Shown piece after piece: positions 8,458 to 16,614 of a stretch of 36,432 nt of DNA; position 1 is the first letter of the stretch; every line of letters starts with the position of its first letter. The stretch lies in contig CAJUAP010000039.1 of NCBI GenBank assembly GCA_910584435.1, forward strand, positions 1 through 36,432, read 5' to 3'. Both the position numbers and the translations under genes were made by a program. Source of the stretch: an uncultured Acetatifactor sp. Its GTDB lineage: Bacteria; Bacillota; Clostridia; Lachnospirales; Lachnospiraceae. The notes below the pieces were generated by a model. It was not told where the DNA came from, did no database searches, and saw only the letters and a program-made list of their open reading frames with translations.

Positions 8458-8937
8458 ATGGAAATTGGCACAATTATAGGAATTATCATATTAATTATTG
8501 GTTTTGTACTGGTGGCGGTTGAACTGGTGCTGCCGGGATTCGGTCTGCCGGGGATTGCAGGAGGTATATGTCTGCTGGCAGGGGTGTTCCTTACTGCAAG
8601 GACGGTGGAGGAAGGCATTCTGATTGCAATAGTTGTCATTGTGATATTGGGGATATTAATGACCGTCATTCTGAGCATTCTTGCCCGCCAGAAAGTGAAA
8701 TCGCCTATTATTCTGGACAGTGAGGTAAAAGGACCGGATGCTTTCTTGAATTCTTCCGATTTGGATTACCTGTTGAACAGAGAAGGGATTGCGCTGACGG
8801 ATCTCCGGCCTGTGGGGAAAGGGGAGTTTGACGGAATTGGATTGGATATATATTCCAACGATGCCTATATTGAGAAAGGGACACCTGTTGTAATCTGCAG
8901 AATCAGCGAAAACAGACTACTTGTAAAGAAAAAGTAA
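8458..8937 (+). CDS. nfeD: NfeD-like membrane protein
   Basis: 159 residues. The N-terminal part holds two or three hydrophobic helices (residues about 5-75) with the family turn VELVLPGFGLPGIAGG. The C-terminal OB-fold domain shows GIALTDLRPVGKGEFDG and YIEKGTPVVI, diagnostic of NfeD. NfeD proteins are encoded with flotillin/SPFH proteins and associate with them in membrane microdomains. Five nt separate the histidine kinase stop from this ATG, so they are surely co-transcribed; floA follows after about 40 nt. Confidence 0.93.
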   Translation: MEIGTIIGIIILIIGFVLVAVELVLPGFGLPGIAGGICLLAGVFLTARTVEEGILIAIVVIVILGILMTVILSILARQKVKSPIILDSEVKGPDAFLNSSDLDYLLNREGIALTDLRPVGKGEFDGIGLDIYSNDAYIEKGTPVVICRISENRLLVKKK

Positions 8938-8977
8938 GAAAAAGCAGGAGAGAAAAGCTGAAAGAGAGGGAGAGAAA

Positions 8978-9934
8978 ATGATTGCTAGAATTATTATTTT
9001 GTGTGTGATATTATTATTGGTAGTGTTATTTTTCTGTATCGTTCCGGTCGGCATCTGGATATCGGCCATAGCGTCCAATGTGAAGGTAAGCATATTCAAT
9101 CTGGTGGGAATGAAACTGCGCAGGGTGCCTCCGGCAAAGATTGTATTCCCATTGACAAAAGCGGTCAAAGCAGGAATTGATGTGAAGGTAAATCAGTTAG
9201 AGGCGCATTATATGGCGGGCGGAAATGTGGACAGTGTGGTAAATGCCTTGATTGCAGCAGCGAGAGCAGGAATGAATTTGTCATTTGAGAAGGCTTCCGC
9301 CATTGACCTGGCCGGACGGGATGTATTTGAGGCTGTAACCATGAGTGTCACTCCCAAGGTAATTGAGACAGACATGATAGCGGCAGTGGCAAAGGATGGC
9401 ATTGAGCTGCTGGTAAAGGCAAGGGTAACGGTGAGGACAAATCTGGAGAGGCTGATTGGCGGCGCAGGGGAGGCTACGGTGCTTGCCCGTATTGGAGAAG
9501 GTATTGTCACAACTGTTGGTTCCTCCAAAACACATAGTGAAGTGCTGGAAAATCCGGATGATATTTCAAAAGTGGTTCTGGAAAAGGGGCTGGATTCCGG
9601 TACGGCATTTGAAATCATTTCCATAGATGTAGCCGATATTGATGTGGGGAGAAATATCGGTGCTAATCTGCAGAGTATGCAGGCGGAAGCCGATAATAAG
9701 ATTGCACAGGCCAGAGCGGAGGAGCGGCGTGCCATGGCTGTGGCTTTGGAACAGGAGATGAGGGCGTCCGTGGTGCAGGCGGAGGCAGAGGTGCCAAAAG
9801 CAATGGCGGAGGCGCTTAGAAGCGGTAATATAGGGGTGCTGGATTATTATAGGCTGCAGAATGTGATGGCGGATACGGAGATGAAGCAGAATATCGGAAA
9901 CGGCGCCAATGCCTATGCAGAGAGCAAAAGGTAG
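8978..9934 (+). CDS. floA: Flotillin-like protein FloA
   Basis: 318 residues, close to the usual size of Bacillus FloA. An N-terminal hydrophobic hairpin (residues 3-30) anchors the protein, followed by the SPFH domain (GMKLRRVPPAKIV, VKARVTVRTNLERLIGGAGE, ARIGEGIVTTVGS) and a C-terminal Ala/Glu-rich coiled coil (QAEADNKIAQARAEERRAM) that supports oligomerisation. FloA scaffolds functional membrane microdomains. Its position between a kinase and its probable regulator is unusual and suggests the microdomain pair is either controlled by, or part of the input to, this signalling system. Confidence 0.95.
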   Translation: MIARIIILCVILLLVVLFFCIVPVGIWISAIASNVKVSIFNLVGMKLRRVPPAKIVFPLTKAVKAGIDVKVNQLEAHYMAGGNVDSVVNALIAAARAGMNLSFEKASAIDLAGRDVFEAVTMSVTPKVIETDMIAAVAKDGIELLVKARVTVRTNLERLIGGAGEATVLARIGEGIVTTVGSSKTHSEVLENPDDISKVVLEKGLDSGTAFEIISIDVADIDVGRNIGANLQSMQAEADNKIAQARAEERRAMAVALEQEMRASVVQAEAEVPKAMAEALRSGNIGVLDYYRLQNVMADTEMKQNIGNGANAYAESKR

Positions 9935-9972
9935 TCGAGGTCTGCGGAGGATGCCATAAGAGGGATAAGGGT

Positions 9973-10710
9973 ATGGATATGATAAGGGTGATGATTGTGG
10001 ATGATGAACCGCAGATATGCGAGCTGCTGCGCAAAATGGTGGAGAGGCAGCCGGATTGTCAGGTCATAGCCGAATGCGGCAGTTTCTCCCAGGCGGTGGT
10101 GGAATTTACGAAGAAAAGGCCGGATGTGGCTTTTGTGGATATTGACTTAAATGGCGAGAACGGCCTGGAGTGTGCAAAGGTGTTCACGGAATTGCATCCA
10201 AAGGTGAAAATCATTTTTGCCACAGCACATAGCGAGTATATGGCTAATGCTTTTGAGATTTATGCCTTTGATTATCTGGTAAAGCCTTTTAATATGGAGA
10301 GGGTGGCGCGGACGCTTCAGCGCATTCGTGGTGACAGGGAAGAAAATTATGCTCAGGATAAAGTGGCGCAGTCAGAGCAGCACAAGGGAAAGCTGTTCAT
10401 TAAAGGGAAAGAACGTGTGTATTTGATCGATGCAGCGGAGATTATCTTCGTGGAACGGGTGGAGGGAGCCACCAACATTGTCACCCGGACAGAAAATTTC
10501 CGAACATCCATATCTCTTACTGAAATGGAGGAAAAGCTGAAGGCAATGGATTTTATGAGATGCCATAAATCCTATCTGGTCAATTTGACGAAAATCAGCA
10601 GGATAGAACCTTATGGCCGCTGGACCTATATCGTGAAATTCCGCGAGACGGAAGCTACAGCGCTGATGACGGCGCAGCGTTTTGAAGAGGTAAAAAAATT
10701 GTTTGCATAA
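9973..10710 (+). CDS. LytTR-family response regulator
   Basis: 245 residues. The receiver domain (1-120) has acidic pocket D10-D11-E12, phospho-acceptor Asp56 in FVDIDL, Thr in FATAHSEYM and Lys in LVKPF. The LytTR DNA-binding domain (about 135-245) shows FIKGKERVYLIDAAEIIFVE and RCHKSYLVNL. Such regulators pair with Spo0B-like or LytS-like kinases, so the kinase three genes upstream is the expected partner. AAGGG upstream serves ATG 9973 or 9979. The target promoter is unknown; direct repeats typical of LytTR sites were not evident. Confidence 0.93.
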   Translation: MDMIRVMIVDDEPQICELLRKMVERQPDCQVIAECGSFSQAVVEFTKKRPDVAFVDIDLNGENGLECAKVFTELHPKVKIIFATAHSEYMANAFEIYAFDYLVKPFNMERVARTLQRIRGDREENYAQDKVAQSEQHKGKLFIKGKERVYLIDAAEIIFVERVEGATNIVTRTENFRTSISLTEMEEKLKAMDFMRCHKSYLVNLTKISRIEPYGRWTYIVKFRETEATALMTAQRFEEVKKLFA

Positions 10711-10762
10711 TGAGGATGCCGGACAGGCCGCTGAACCTCACTGAAGTGTTGCTTTTTCTTGG

Positions 10763-10791
10763 TTGACGAAGCTGCTGCACCATGTTAGACT
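10763..10791 (+). promoter_or_regulatory. Putative sigma-A promoter for the AAA/PD-(D/E)XK gene
   Basis: TTGACG (10763-10768), 17-bp spacer, TAGACT (10786-10791). It lies 36 bp upstream of the GTG start. Confidence 0.55.
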
Positions 10792-10826
10792 GACATTAAC
10801 GCATCATTTTCTGGGAGGTGGCTGGG

Positions 10827-12407
10827 GTGGGAAGATTTCTGAACAGCGGAAACGAAAAATTTGCGGAATTCTCTAAGACAAAATACTTTGTGGACAAGAC
10901 AGAGATGATAAATGTGCTGCTGGAAAAAGACGCAGATGAAAAGTTTATCTGCAGCAGCAGGCCGCGGAGGTTCGGCAAATCCGTTACCGCCAACATGCTG
11001 ACGGCCTATTTCAGCAGGGGGACTGATTCCGGAAGCCTGTTTGAACCGTTAAAATGCGTGAAAAATGAGCTGTTTATAGAGAATATGAATCGGTATGATA
11101 CCATATTTGTGGATATTCAGGCCCAGTATGTAGAGGCAATGGGTATTGGGAAAAATCCTAATAAATATATCTGGAAAAGCATTGTAGATGAGCTGCAGGA
11201 AGAATATCCGGCTATGGTATCGGAGGATATGCCGTTGACGGCAGCGTTAGGGAAAATAAACAGAGAGACAGGCAGCAAATTTGTCTTTATTTTTGATGAG
11301 TGGGATTATCCGATCCGAGAGCTTGCCCCGGACAGCAGGGAGCGTTTTGAATATATTGAATTTCTGAGGGGGCTGTTCAAGAGCAGCGATGCCATGGCTT
11401 ATGTAAGGCTGGCATACCTGACCGGCATCCTGCCCATGGTCAGGGCAAAGGGACAGTCAGCGGTGAACAATTTCCAGGAATATACCATGATCCGGCCGAA
11501 GGATTTAGGGCAGTATATCGGTTTCACTGAGAAGGATGTGGCATGGCTGTGCGGAAAATACGGGGCGGACTTCGGGAAGATGAAGGAATGGTATAACGGC
11601 TATACGCTGAATGATATGGCCATCTATAATCCCCTATCGGTAGTGAGGGCGGTTGCGGAGAAGGAGTTCGGGCCGTACTGGACGGAAACGGGAACCTATG
11701 AGGATATCGGGGAGCTGATCAACCGGAATTTTGACGGGCTGAGAGAGGCCGTGATCAGGATGCTGTCAGGAAGCCCGGTGCCTGTGAATGTGACAGGGTG
11801 TAAAAACGATATGCATACGTTTACAGATAAGGACCAGGTGGTTACGGCCTTAATCCACCTGGGGTATTTTGCATACGACAAGGCGGCACAGGAGGCATAT
11901 GTGCCGAATAAGGAAATCAGGGAAGTATTCTATAAATATATGGGAAATGATGCGGACGACAATCTCTCAAGGTTCATGAAATATTCCGAAGGGATTGTGC
12001 ACGCAGTGCTGGAAATGGATGAAAAGCGTGCTGCCGCGCTGGTGCAGGAAGTGCATAATGAATTCATATCCAGTATTGAGTACAATGATGAGAATTCCCT
12101 GAGCTGTACGATTACAGTGGCGCTGCTGGCATTTTTTGTGTATTACCATAAACCCATCAGGGAATTCCCTTGTGGGAAAGGATTTGCGGATATTGTATAC
12201 CTGCCGCTGGCAAAATATGAAAACAGGCCGGTGGTGGTAGTGGAATTGAAATGGGATAAGGATGCCAGGACGGCAGTCACACAGATAAAGGAGCGGCAGT
12301 ATCCGGAATCGTTAAGAGAGTATGCCGGAGAAATCTTGTTGGTGGGCATCAGTTATGATAAGAAGACAAAAGAGCATCAGTGCAGGATTGAGCGTTATGA
12401 GAAGTAA
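10827..12407 (+). CDS. AAA-ATPase-like / PD-(D/E)XK nuclease-like protein
   Basis: About 526 residues. GTG 10827 (MGRFLNSGNEKFAEF) has GGGAGG at 8 nt; GTG 10818 is in frame but overlaps that site. The N-terminal AAA-ATPase-like domain (PF09820 type) has Walker A RPRRFGKS and Walker B FVFIFDEWD. The C-terminal PD-(D/E)XK-like domain (PF08011 type) has GFADIVYLP followed by VVVELKW. The family is widespread and multi-copy in gut Clostridia and Bacteroidetes, with no settled function; defence or mobile-element roles have been guessed. It has its own promoter and no obvious partner gene, so it is probably monocistronic. Confidence 0.88.
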   Translation: MGRFLNSGNEKFAEFSKTKYFVDKTEMINVLLEKDADEKFICSSRPRRFGKSVTANMLTAYFSRGTDSGSLFEPLKCVKNELFIENMNRYDTIFVDIQAQYVEAMGIGKNPNKYIWKSIVDELQEEYPAMVSEDMPLTAALGKINRETGSKFVFIFDEWDYPIRELAPDSRERFEYIEFLRGLFKSSDAMAYVRLAYLTGILPMVRAKGQSAVNNFQEYTMIRPKDLGQYIGFTEKDVAWLCGKYGADFGKMKEWYNGYTLNDMAIYNPLSVVRAVAEKEFGPYWTETGTYEDIGELINRNFDGLREAVIRMLSGSPVPVNVTGCKNDMHTFTDKDQVVTALIHLGYFAYDKAAQEAYVPNKEIREVFYKYMGNDADDNLSRFMKYSEGIVHAVLEMDEKRAAALVQEVHNEFISSIEYNDENSLSCTITVALLAFFVYYHKPIREFPCGKGFADIVYLPLAKYENRPVVVVELKWDKDARTAVTQIKERQYPESLREYAGEILLVGISYDKKTKEHQCRIERYEK

Positions 12408-12549
12408 TACTAATTTTAAAACCGGCACTGGATGGAACCGCAGTAGAATTATTGCCCTGAGCATAGGTGTGGAACTTATGCCAGGGTTTTTCATTGCAGG
12501 TATTTTCATGGCGGATTGCAGAAAAAAGAAAGGGGGGACTATAAATTGA
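12397..12549 (+). CDS. Possible 50-residue single-span membrane peptide
   Basis: Frame from ATG 12397, overlapping the end of the preceding gene by 11 bp. The product has a hydrophobic segment (IIALSIGVELMPGFFIAGIF) followed by a basic tail (CRKKKGG). The ribosome binding site is weak. It may be a small membrane protein, a remnant, or chance. Confidence 0.25.
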   Translation: MRSNTNFKTGTGWNRSRIIALSIGVELMPGFFIAGIFMADCRKKKGGTIN

Positions 12550-12661
12550 TAAAATAATGCCTGTGAAGGAAAGGCGTAAGTGTTGCTGTGGGTCAGGAAA
12601 AATGATAATATGAATATGATGTAAATCGTTGTAAATGATAGAAAAGGGAGAACAATATGAA

Positions 12662-13558
12662 ATGAATCAGGACAAAGAATTGGTCTCAGAACAGCAGACA
12701 GCGCGGAACCCAGAGGAACAGGCACAGCGGACACAGGAGATGCAGGTGCAGCAGACACCACAGACACAGGATACGCAGCAGGCACCACAGACACAGCAGC
12801 CACAGCGAGCACAGGATACGCAGCAGACCCAGGATGCGCAGCGGACACAGCAGTCACAGGAGATGCAGCAGACCCAGGATGCGCGGCGGACACAGCAGCC
12901 ACAGGATATGCAGCAGACCCAGGATATCCGGTTGACCCGACAGCCGCAGGATACGTCACAGCGCATGGAATTCTACGATCAGGCAGCCTTCAACTTCCCG
13001 GCAGAACAGCATAATCCCGTACATGCACCGATTCCGGGACTGGGTTTGAGAAGCCTCAAAACAGCTCTGGCAGTAGTGTTTACGGCCTTGTTCTATGCCT
13101 TTTTCCAAAATAGCAATCCTACCTTTGCCTGTATCGGTGCAATTTTCGGCATGGGATCCGATATGCAAGAATCCCGGCGCAGCGGTGGAAACCGTTTCTT
13201 TGGAACGATTATCGGCGGATTTATCGGCCTTGGTCTCTATTGGATGGAACATCAAATTTTCCCGGAAGGGTGCTACTGGCTGCGGATGCCGTTGGTATTT
13301 GTGGGAATAATCATTATGATTTCATTGTGTGTGCTGTTTCGCTGGCCGGGAGGTGTACAGCCTGGGGGCGTGGTGTTATGCATCATTTTGTTTAATACGC
13401 CGGCCCATCATATCGGGTATGCGGTGAGCCGAATGATTGATACCGGTGTGGGAGTGGTCATTGCATTGCTGGTGAATTATCTGCTTCCGAGAAGCAGATT
13501 GGAACGGTGGTTTCATTTGAGTAAGAACCGGAAGGACGTCAATGGGAGTGATAGCTGA
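12662..13558 (+). CDS. FUSC/aromatic-acid-exporter-like membrane protein with Q-rich N-terminus
   Basis: 298 residues from ATG 12662 (GGGAG about 10 nt upstream). Residues 1-105 are low-complexity Gln/Thr/Asp repeats (QTQDAQRTQQ-like) encoded by a 45-bp minisatellite. Residues 120-285 contain four to five hydrophobic segments of the FUSC/ArAE_1 (DUF939) type, e.g. LKTALAVVFTALFYAFF and IIGGFIGLGLYWM, with the internal SRRSGGNRFFGTIIGG signature. These domains are predicted exporters of small aromatic acids. The C-terminal cytoplasmic domain of full FUSC exporters is missing, so this is a half-size member. Substrate unknown. Confidence 0.82.
   Translation: MNQDKELVSEQQTARNPEEQAQRTQEMQVQQTPQTQDTQQAPQTQQPQRAQDTQQTQDAQRTQQSQEMQQTQDARRTQQPQDMQQTQDIRLTRQPQDTSQRMEFYDQAAFNFPAEQHNPVHAPIPGLGLRSLKTALAVVFTALFYAFFQNSNPTFACIGAIFGMGSDMQESRRSGGNRFFGTIIGGFIGLGLYWMEHQIFPEGCYWLRMPLVFVGIIIMISLCVLFRWPGGVQPGGVVLCIILFNTPAHHIGYAVSRMIDTGVGVVIALLVNYLLPRSRLERWFHLSKNRKDVNGSDS
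12821..12931 (+). repeat. 45-bp minisatellite in the FUSC gene
   Basis: Two full 45-bp copies (12821-12865, 12866-12910) and a partial third (12911-12931) with core CAGCAGACCCAGGAT, embedded in a longer CAG/ACA-rich region from about 12720. The unit is a multiple of three, so it encodes variable-length Q-rich repeats. Confidence 0.85.
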
Positions 13559-13636
13559 GAAAGTATAAAACCACACAAAACCAACAAGAATCAAAACAAT
13601 CCCACAAAAAAAGAAATTAAAAAAGCGTCAGATTTG

Positions 13637-13665
13637 TTGACATTTCCTTCTGTTAGGCATATACT
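13637..13665 (+). promoter_or_regulatory. Strong sigma-A promoter of the glycyl-radical enzyme operon
   Basis: Consensus TTGACA (13637-13642), 17-bp spacer, TATACT (13660-13665); ATG lies 45 bp downstream. The preceding 60 bp (13569-13630) are A/C-rich and UP-element-like, with AAAACCACA-type motifs. The spacer contains CTGTTAG, part of a motif also seen near the other BMC-locus promoters. Confidence 0.8.
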
Positions 13666-13709
13666 TAGAAATAAGGAATTTTGTGCAAATTGATCAGAAA
13701 GGAGCAGCA

Positions 13710-16235
13710 ATGGAAAAATATTATACCCGGGAAATTTCCATATCTGACAGGATTCCCAGACTGGTAGCGCATTTATATGCCAAAATGCCGGAGATAGAGT
13801 CCGCCAGGGCAAAATTAATTACAGAAAGTTACAGGAAAACGGAGGACAAGCCTGTTATTATGCGGCGTGCCCTTGCGTTTGAACATATTCTTGACAATAT
13901 TCCCATTATTATAAGAGATGAAGAACTGGTTGTGGGCAGCACCACCATTGCTCCCAGAGGATGCCAGACCTATCCGGAGTTTTCATACAAGTGGCTGGAA
14001 GCAGAATTTGAGACGGTTGCAGCCCGAAAGGCAGACCCTTTTTACATAGCAGAGCAGACCAAGAAGGATTTGCTGGAGGCGGATGCTTACTGGGAAGGCA
14101 AGACCACCAGTGAACTGGCCACAGCGCTGATGACGGAGGAGACGAAGAAAGCCATTGAACACAATATCTTTACACCGGGCAATTACTTTTATAATGGTGT
14201 GGGACATGTGACGGTACAATATGATAAGGTGCTGGCTGTAGGGTACAGGGGCATTATCGCACAGATGCAGGAAGAGTTGGAAAAATGCAATCCCGGCGAT
14301 GCCGATTACTGTACAAAAAGCCAGTTTTTGAAAGCTGCCATCATCAGCTGTGAGGCAGTGATTCGTTATGCTGACAGATATGCAGATTTGGCGGAGAAGG
14401 AAGCTGCCGCATGTTCTGACGGAGCCAGGAAGCGGGAGCTTTTACAGATAGCGTCCAATTGCCGCAGGGTGCCTGGGTATGGCGCGGAATCTTTTTATGA
14501 GGCATGCCAGAGTTTCTGGTTTGTACAGCAGTTATTGCAGTTGGAATCCAGCGGACATTCTATTTCTCCCGGACGGTTTGATCAATATATGTATCCTTAT
14601 TATAAGAAGGATTTGGATGCAGGGAAGTGTACGCGTGAATTTGCGCAGGAATTAATTGATTGTATCTGGGTGAAATTAAATGATTTGAATAAATGCCGGG
14701 ATGCGGCAAGTGCAGAAGGCTTTGCAGGATACAGCCTGTTCCAGAATCTGATTGTAGGCGGACAGGACAAGTATGGATGTGATGTGACCAATGATTTGTC
14801 ATTTATGTGTATCACAGCTTCCAAGCATGTATTTCTGCCCCAGCCATCCCTCTCTATCCGTGTGTGGAACAAATCGCCCCATGATTTGCTGCTGAAGGCG
14901 GCGGATTTGACCAGGACGGGTATCGGGCTTCCGGCCTATTATAATGACGAAGTGATTATTCCTTCCCTGATGAGCCGGGGACTGACATTGGAGGATGCCA
15001 GGGAATATAATATTATCGGCTGTGTGGAGCCTCAGAAAGCCGGTAAGACGGAAGGCTGGCATGATGCGGCATTCTATAATATGTGCCGCCCGTTGGAACT
15101 GGTATTCTCCAACGGATGGGACAAGGGTGAGAAAATCAGTATAGAGACCGGTAGAGTGGAGGACATGACCACTTTTGATGAGTTCTATGATGCCTATAAG
15201 AAGCAGATGGATTATAATATTTCCCTGCTGGTAAATGCGGATAATGCCATTGACGTGGCACATGCCGCCCGCTGTCCGCTGCCGTATCTGTCCTGTATGG
15301 TGGACGACTGTATCAGGAGAGGGAAAACGGTGCAGGAGGGCGGCGCCGTTTATAATTTCACGGGGCCTCAGGGCTTTGGCGTCGCCAATATGGCAGATTC
15401 CCTTTATGCCGTGAAAAAGCTGGTGTTTGATGAGAAGAAGGTAACGCTTGCGGAGTATAAGCGTGCGCTGGCTATGAACTACGGACAGGGTTTTGATGCG
15501 GTAAGCGCCGGAGAGATTGTCACGGAGATTCTGCGCGAGATGGAAAGCAATGGAATATCTGCAGATGAAAGCCAGATTGCAGGTATGATTACAGCGGTAA
15601 TGCAGATGGAGCTGCCGGCGGAGGATAAGAAAAAATACGAAGAGCTGCTGGCTATGATCAACGAAGTTCCCAAATTCGGGAATGACATTGAAGAAGTGGA
15701 CATGTTCGCCAGGGATGTGGCATATACCTATACCAGGCCATTGTTGAACTATTACAATCCTCGCGGGGGACAGTTCCAGGCAGGATTGTATCCCGTATCT
15801 GCCAATGTGCCTCTGGGGGCACAGACCGGCGCCACTCCCGACGGCAGACTGGCACATACCCCTGTGGCGGATGGCGTATCGCCTTCGGCGGGTAAGGATG
15901 TGTATGGGCCCACGGCGGCGGCAAATTCCGTTTCCAAGCTGGACCACGGAATTGCTTCCAACGGTACGCTGTTTAACCAGAAATTCCATCCCACGGCTCT
16001 GAGCGGAGAGAAGGGCCTGGAGAATTTTGTGGCTTTGATCAGATCTTATTTTGACCAGAAGGGAAGCCATATGCAGTTCAATGTGGTGGATCGGGAGACC
16101 TTATTGGACGCTCAGGCTCATCCGGAAAAATATGCCCATCTGGTGGTTCGTGTGGCCGGATACAGTGCGTTGTTTACCACGCTTTCCAAGTCCCTGCAGG
16201 ATGACATTATCCGCAGGACGGAGCAGGGCTTCTAA
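13710..16235 (+). CDS. B12-independent 1,2-propanediol dehydratase (glycyl radical enzyme)
   Basis: 841 residues. Converts 1,2-propanediol to propionaldehyde by radical dehydration inside the microcompartment. Family residues by position: His166 (GVGHVTVQ), His283-Ser284 (SSGHSISPGRF), thiyl Cys438 and Glu440 (GCVEPQ), Asp452 (GWHDAAF), and glycyl radical Gly817 (RVAGYSALF). These match the glycerol/propanediol dehydratase class rather than pyruvate formate-lyase. Choline lyase is less likely given the aldolase downstream. AAAGGAG 5 nt upstream fixes ATG 13710. No obvious N-terminal targeting extension precedes the catalytic domain. The activase gene follows after a 380-bp gap. Confidence 0.93.
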   Translation: MEKYYTREISISDRIPRLVAHLYAKMPEIESARAKLITESYRKTEDKPVIMRRALAFEHILDNIPIIIRDEELVVGSTTIAPRGCQTYPEFSYKWLEAEFETVAARKADPFYIAEQTKKDLLEADAYWEGKTTSELATALMTEETKKAIEHNIFTPGNYFYNGVGHVTVQYDKVLAVGYRGIIAQMQEELEKCNPGDADYCTKSQFLKAAIISCEAVIRYADRYADLAEKEAAACSDGARKRELLQIASNCRRVPGYGAESFYEACQSFWFVQQLLQLESSGHSISPGRFDQYMYPYYKKDLDAGKCTREFAQELIDCIWVKLNDLNKCRDAASAEGFAGYSLFQNLIVGGQDKYGCDVTNDLSFMCITASKHVFLPQPSLSIRVWNKSPHDLLLKAADLTRTGIGLPAYYNDEVIIPSLMSRGLTLEDAREYNIIGCVEPQKAGKTEGWHDAAFYNMCRPLELVFSNGWDKGEKISIETGRVEDMTTFDEFYDAYKKQMDYNISLLVNADNAIDVAHAARCPLPYLSCMVDDCIRRGKTVQEGGAVYNFTGPQGFGVANMADSLYAVKKLVFDEKKVTLAEYKRALAMNYGQGFDAVSAGEIVTEILREMESNGISADESQIAGMITAVMQMELPAEDKKKYEELLAMINEVPKFGNDIEEVDMFARDVAYTYTRPLLNYYNPRGGQFQAGLYPVSANVPLGAQTGATPDGRLAHTPVADGVSPSAGKDVYGPTAAANSVSKLDHGIASNGTLFNQKFHPTALSGEKGLENFVALIRSYFDQKGSHMQFNVVDRETLLDAQAHPEKYAHLVVRVAGYSALFTTLSKSLQDDIIRRTEQGF

Positions 16236-16258
16236 TTCGCCTTATTGTGTGCGGAATC

Positions 16259-16360
16259 TATACTGCGGACCGCCGGGAATTACAGTGATGCTTCCGGGAA
16301 AGTACCTGGCTGGCGGTCGGCAGACAGGTGGTACTGTAAATTTAATTGGTGCGCAGTATA
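16259..16360. repeat. 102-bp palindromic (MITE-like) element, copy 1
   Basis: Bounded by TATACTGC (16259) and GCAGTATA (16360), with inverted subterminal sequence. Its right end, read in reverse, matches the left end of the element at 26543-26706 at about 27 of 29 positions. It lies between the dehydratase and activase genes. No ORF inside. Confidence 0.75.
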
Positions 16361-16614
16361 AGCTGGACATGGGCTGCAGCAAAGTATTGATTGTCTGTGC
16401 TGCTGCATGGAAGTGAAATGCCGGCCGGAATTCTGACAGTGTTTCGATGCTGAGAGACCGGAAATGAGGATGGATGAGCATTTTTGTGTGCTGGCGGAGG
16501 GAAAGTCTGTGTGCAGAAGCCGCCTTTTGGTATCGGCGGAGTATGCGTCAGCGCATAGAAGTTGTCTTTCGGCATCGGCAGAATGGGAGTCAGGGTAAAG
16601 AATGAGGGACAGAA
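16361..16614 (+). other. Non-coding gap before the activase gene, with 42-bp degenerate repeat
   Basis: No convincing gene. A degenerate 42-bp direct duplication is visible (16499-16540 and 16541-16582, sharing TATCGGC/CATCGGC ends). GAGGGA just before 16615 is the activase ribosome binding site. Confidence 0.5.

Noticed and set aside
10711..10762. Terminator after the LytTR gene
   Set aside because: TGAGG/CCTCA arms and a nearby T-run exist, but the stem is short and interrupted.
12312..12959. Minus-strand frame with repeated SAAHPGSAAYPV-like peptides
   Set aside because: It is the antisense reading of the CAG-rich minisatellite in the FUSC gene; there is no start signal.
14799..16070. 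423-codon open frame antisense to the glycyl radical enzyme
   Set aside because: It is the mirror of a highly conserved catalytic gene, has no ribosome binding site and no protein-family look; it arises from codon bias.
13710..16235. Choline trimethylamine-lyase or pyruvate formate-lyase
   Set aside because: The active-site context GCVEPQ with His166/His283/Asp452 and the lactaldehyde-forming aldolase downstream fit propanediol dehydratase; no choline-specific genes are present.
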